NCBI GenBank assembly: GCA_002423305.1
Contig: DIVI01000237.1
Location: forward strand, 1-34,297
Direction of reading: 5' to 3'
Length of the DNA: 34,297 nucleotides
Source of the DNA: Methylococcus sp. UBA6136
GTDB taxonomy: Bacteria > Pseudomonadota > Gammaproteobacteria > Methylococcales > Methylococcaceae
Shown here one piece after another: positions 33,172 through 34,297 of the stretch. The translations under genes were made by a program, and so were the position numbers. The notes below the pieces were generated by a model. The model ran no database searches, was not told the origin of the DNA, and saw only the letters and a program-made list of their open reading frames with translations. Every line of letters begins with the position of its first letter. Within the stretch, counting starts at the first letter, position 1.

Positions 33172-34297
33172 ATGCCGCTAGTCAAGAATTCCACCCTACG
33201 CATGACGAAACGATTCGCTGTTCTGCCCCTTTCCATGGCCCTGATCTTGTCCGCCTGTGAATCACTCGCGCCGGAGGCCATCAAACGCCCGCCCATTCCG
33301 GCCAATTTGCGGATTGAATCCCTTCACAACAAGCCTCTCGACGCACGCCCCATTCAGAGCGAACCGTTGGGTTCAAAACCCGTTCAGCCTCCTGAGTTCT
33401 ACCCCGCCTCGGGCAATTTGCTGGGCAGGGGGGGCACCACGGTGGGCGCCGCACCGGCTTCGGCGACACGCGGACACCGAGAGGGCAAATACACCCTGAA
33501 CTTCGACGATGCTGACCTGAATGAAGTCGCCAAGACCATTCTCGATGAGACTCTGAAGCTCAACTACGTCATCAGTCCCAAGGTCTCTGGCCGCGTCACC
33601 CTGCAAACCACTCGGGCGCTGACAGACGATGAGCTCATTCCGACCCTTGAGACTCTGCTTCGACTGAACGGTGCCGTTCTTATCAAGGATAGTTCCGGCA
33701 TCTATCGCATCGAGCCCGAAGCGGCTGGACAGGCCGGTATTCCGGGAGCGCGCATGGGCTTGCCCGGCCAGCGCATCCCGACGGGCTACCAGCTTCGCGT
33801 TGTGCCGCTTCGGTATGTCGGCGTTCAGGAAATGCAGAAAATCCTTGAACCCTTGATGCCGGCAAAATCCATCGTCAAGGCTGATACCAACAGAAATATG
33901 CTCTGGCTGGCCGGCAGCGGGGAAAACCTATCCAGTGTCCTAGAGACGATTCAACTGTTCGATGTGGACTTCATGCGGGGCATGTCGGTGGGGATTTTCC
34001 CGCTGTCCAATGTCGAGCCAGCCCTGGTAGCGACCGAAATCGAAAAGATTCTTGGCGACACCGCGAAGGGACCGCTGGCCGGTCTGCTCCGGGTCATGCC
34101 GATTGACCGTCTCAATGCGATCATGGCCATTACACCGCAACCCCGCTACCTCGAGGAGATCGCCAGCTGGGTTGGGCGACTGGATCGGTATAACCCGCAT
34201 CGGATGGGAAGCATTCACGTCTACCGACTACAGAATGTCGACGCCACGGAGCTAGCAAAAACACTGAGCAACATTTTTGGCGGTAGCAGCGGGAGTG
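33172..34297 (+). CDS. gspD: type II secretion outer-membrane secretin GspD, 5' part
   Basis: About 375 codons are visible before the window ends. The N-terminus (ATG 33172, or 33202 for a shorter form) leads to a lipobox LSAC, so the protein is a lipoprotein and may reach the outer membrane through its lipid anchor without a separate pilotin. The N0 domain starts at YTLNFDDADLNEVAKTIL (about residue 107). N1-type repeats follow (YQLRVVPLRYVGVQEMQKIL and later IHVYRLQNVDATELAKTL). The C-terminal barrel domain lies beyond the window. Last gene of the operon, as xpsD in Xanthomonas. Confidence 0.95.
   Translation, partial: MPLVKNSTLRMTKRFAVLPLSMALILSACESLAPEAIKRPPIPANLRIESLHNKPLDARPIQSEPLGSKPVQPPEFYPASGNLLGRGGTTVGAAPASATRGHREGKYTLNFDDADLNEVAKTILDETLKLNYVISPKVSGRVTLQTTRALTDDELIPTLETLLRLNGAVLIKDSSGIYRIEPEAAGQAGIPGARMGLPGQRIPTGYQLRVVPLRYVGVQEMQKILEPLMPAKSIVKADTNRNMLWLAGSGENLSSVLETIQLFDVDFMRGMSVGIFPLSNVEPALVATEIEKILGDTAKGPLAGLLRVMPIDRLNAIMAITPQPRYLEEIASWVGRLDRYNPHRMGSIHVYRLQNVDATELAKTLSNIFGGSSGS

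Overview
The window looks like chromosomal DNA of a gammaproteobacterium with about 54% GC by eye. Gene content suggests an aerobic, possibly chemolithotrophic lineage (Chromatiales or Halothiobacillus-like), but that placement is inferred from the gene mix alone and not from any search. There are no insertion sequences, phage genes or CRISPR arrays. Most of the window is core metabolism, and the less ordinary signals lie in start codons, small genes and regulatory sites.

Left arm, almost all minus strand: a translation operon thrS-infC-rpmI-rplT (rplT cut by the window edge) lies behind a tRNA-Val(GAC) with its own promoter and terminator. Next is groES-groEL under a strong sigma-70 promoter with a perfect CIRCE (HrcA) operator. 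A RegB/RegA-type redox two-component system, msrA and the divergent hslO (Hsp33) follow, making a stress and redox neighbourhood. The aa3-type cytochrome oxidase operon coxB-coxA-(36-residue membrane protein)-ctaG-coxC comes next and ends in a terminator facing hslO.

Middle: the biotin operon bioB-bioF-bioH-bioC-bioD (minus strand, tightly overlapping) is head to head with comF. A candidate BirA operator lies inside the start of comF. On the plus strand are an L,D-transpeptidase-like protein and a six-helix potassium-channel-like protein with a C-terminal zinc ribbon. On the minus strand are an lpxD homologue outside the usual lpx cluster, an unrecognised membrane-anchored protein, and xthA.

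Right arm, plus strand: a type II secretion operon in the order E-F-G-H-I-J-K-L-M-N-D, the order known from the Xanthomonas xps cluster. gspD runs off the end of the window. GspE powers the pseudopilus (G, H, I, J, K) on the inner-membrane platform (F, L, M), the N protein stands in for GspC, and lipoprotein GspD forms the outer-membrane pore. The prepilin peptidase is not in the window.

The main corrections to a naive annotation are: infC and gspI both appear to start at ATC; many longest-ORF starts are too early (thrS, regA, regB, msrA, hslO, coxA, coxB, coxC, lpxD, gspG); a 36-residue gene in the cox operon is easily missed; and gspD and rplT are partial at the edges. No wholly new system was identified with confidence. 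The most interesting candidates are the non-canonical starts, the terminator in the thrS leader, the double operator at groES, and an orphan plus-strand terminator near msrA.
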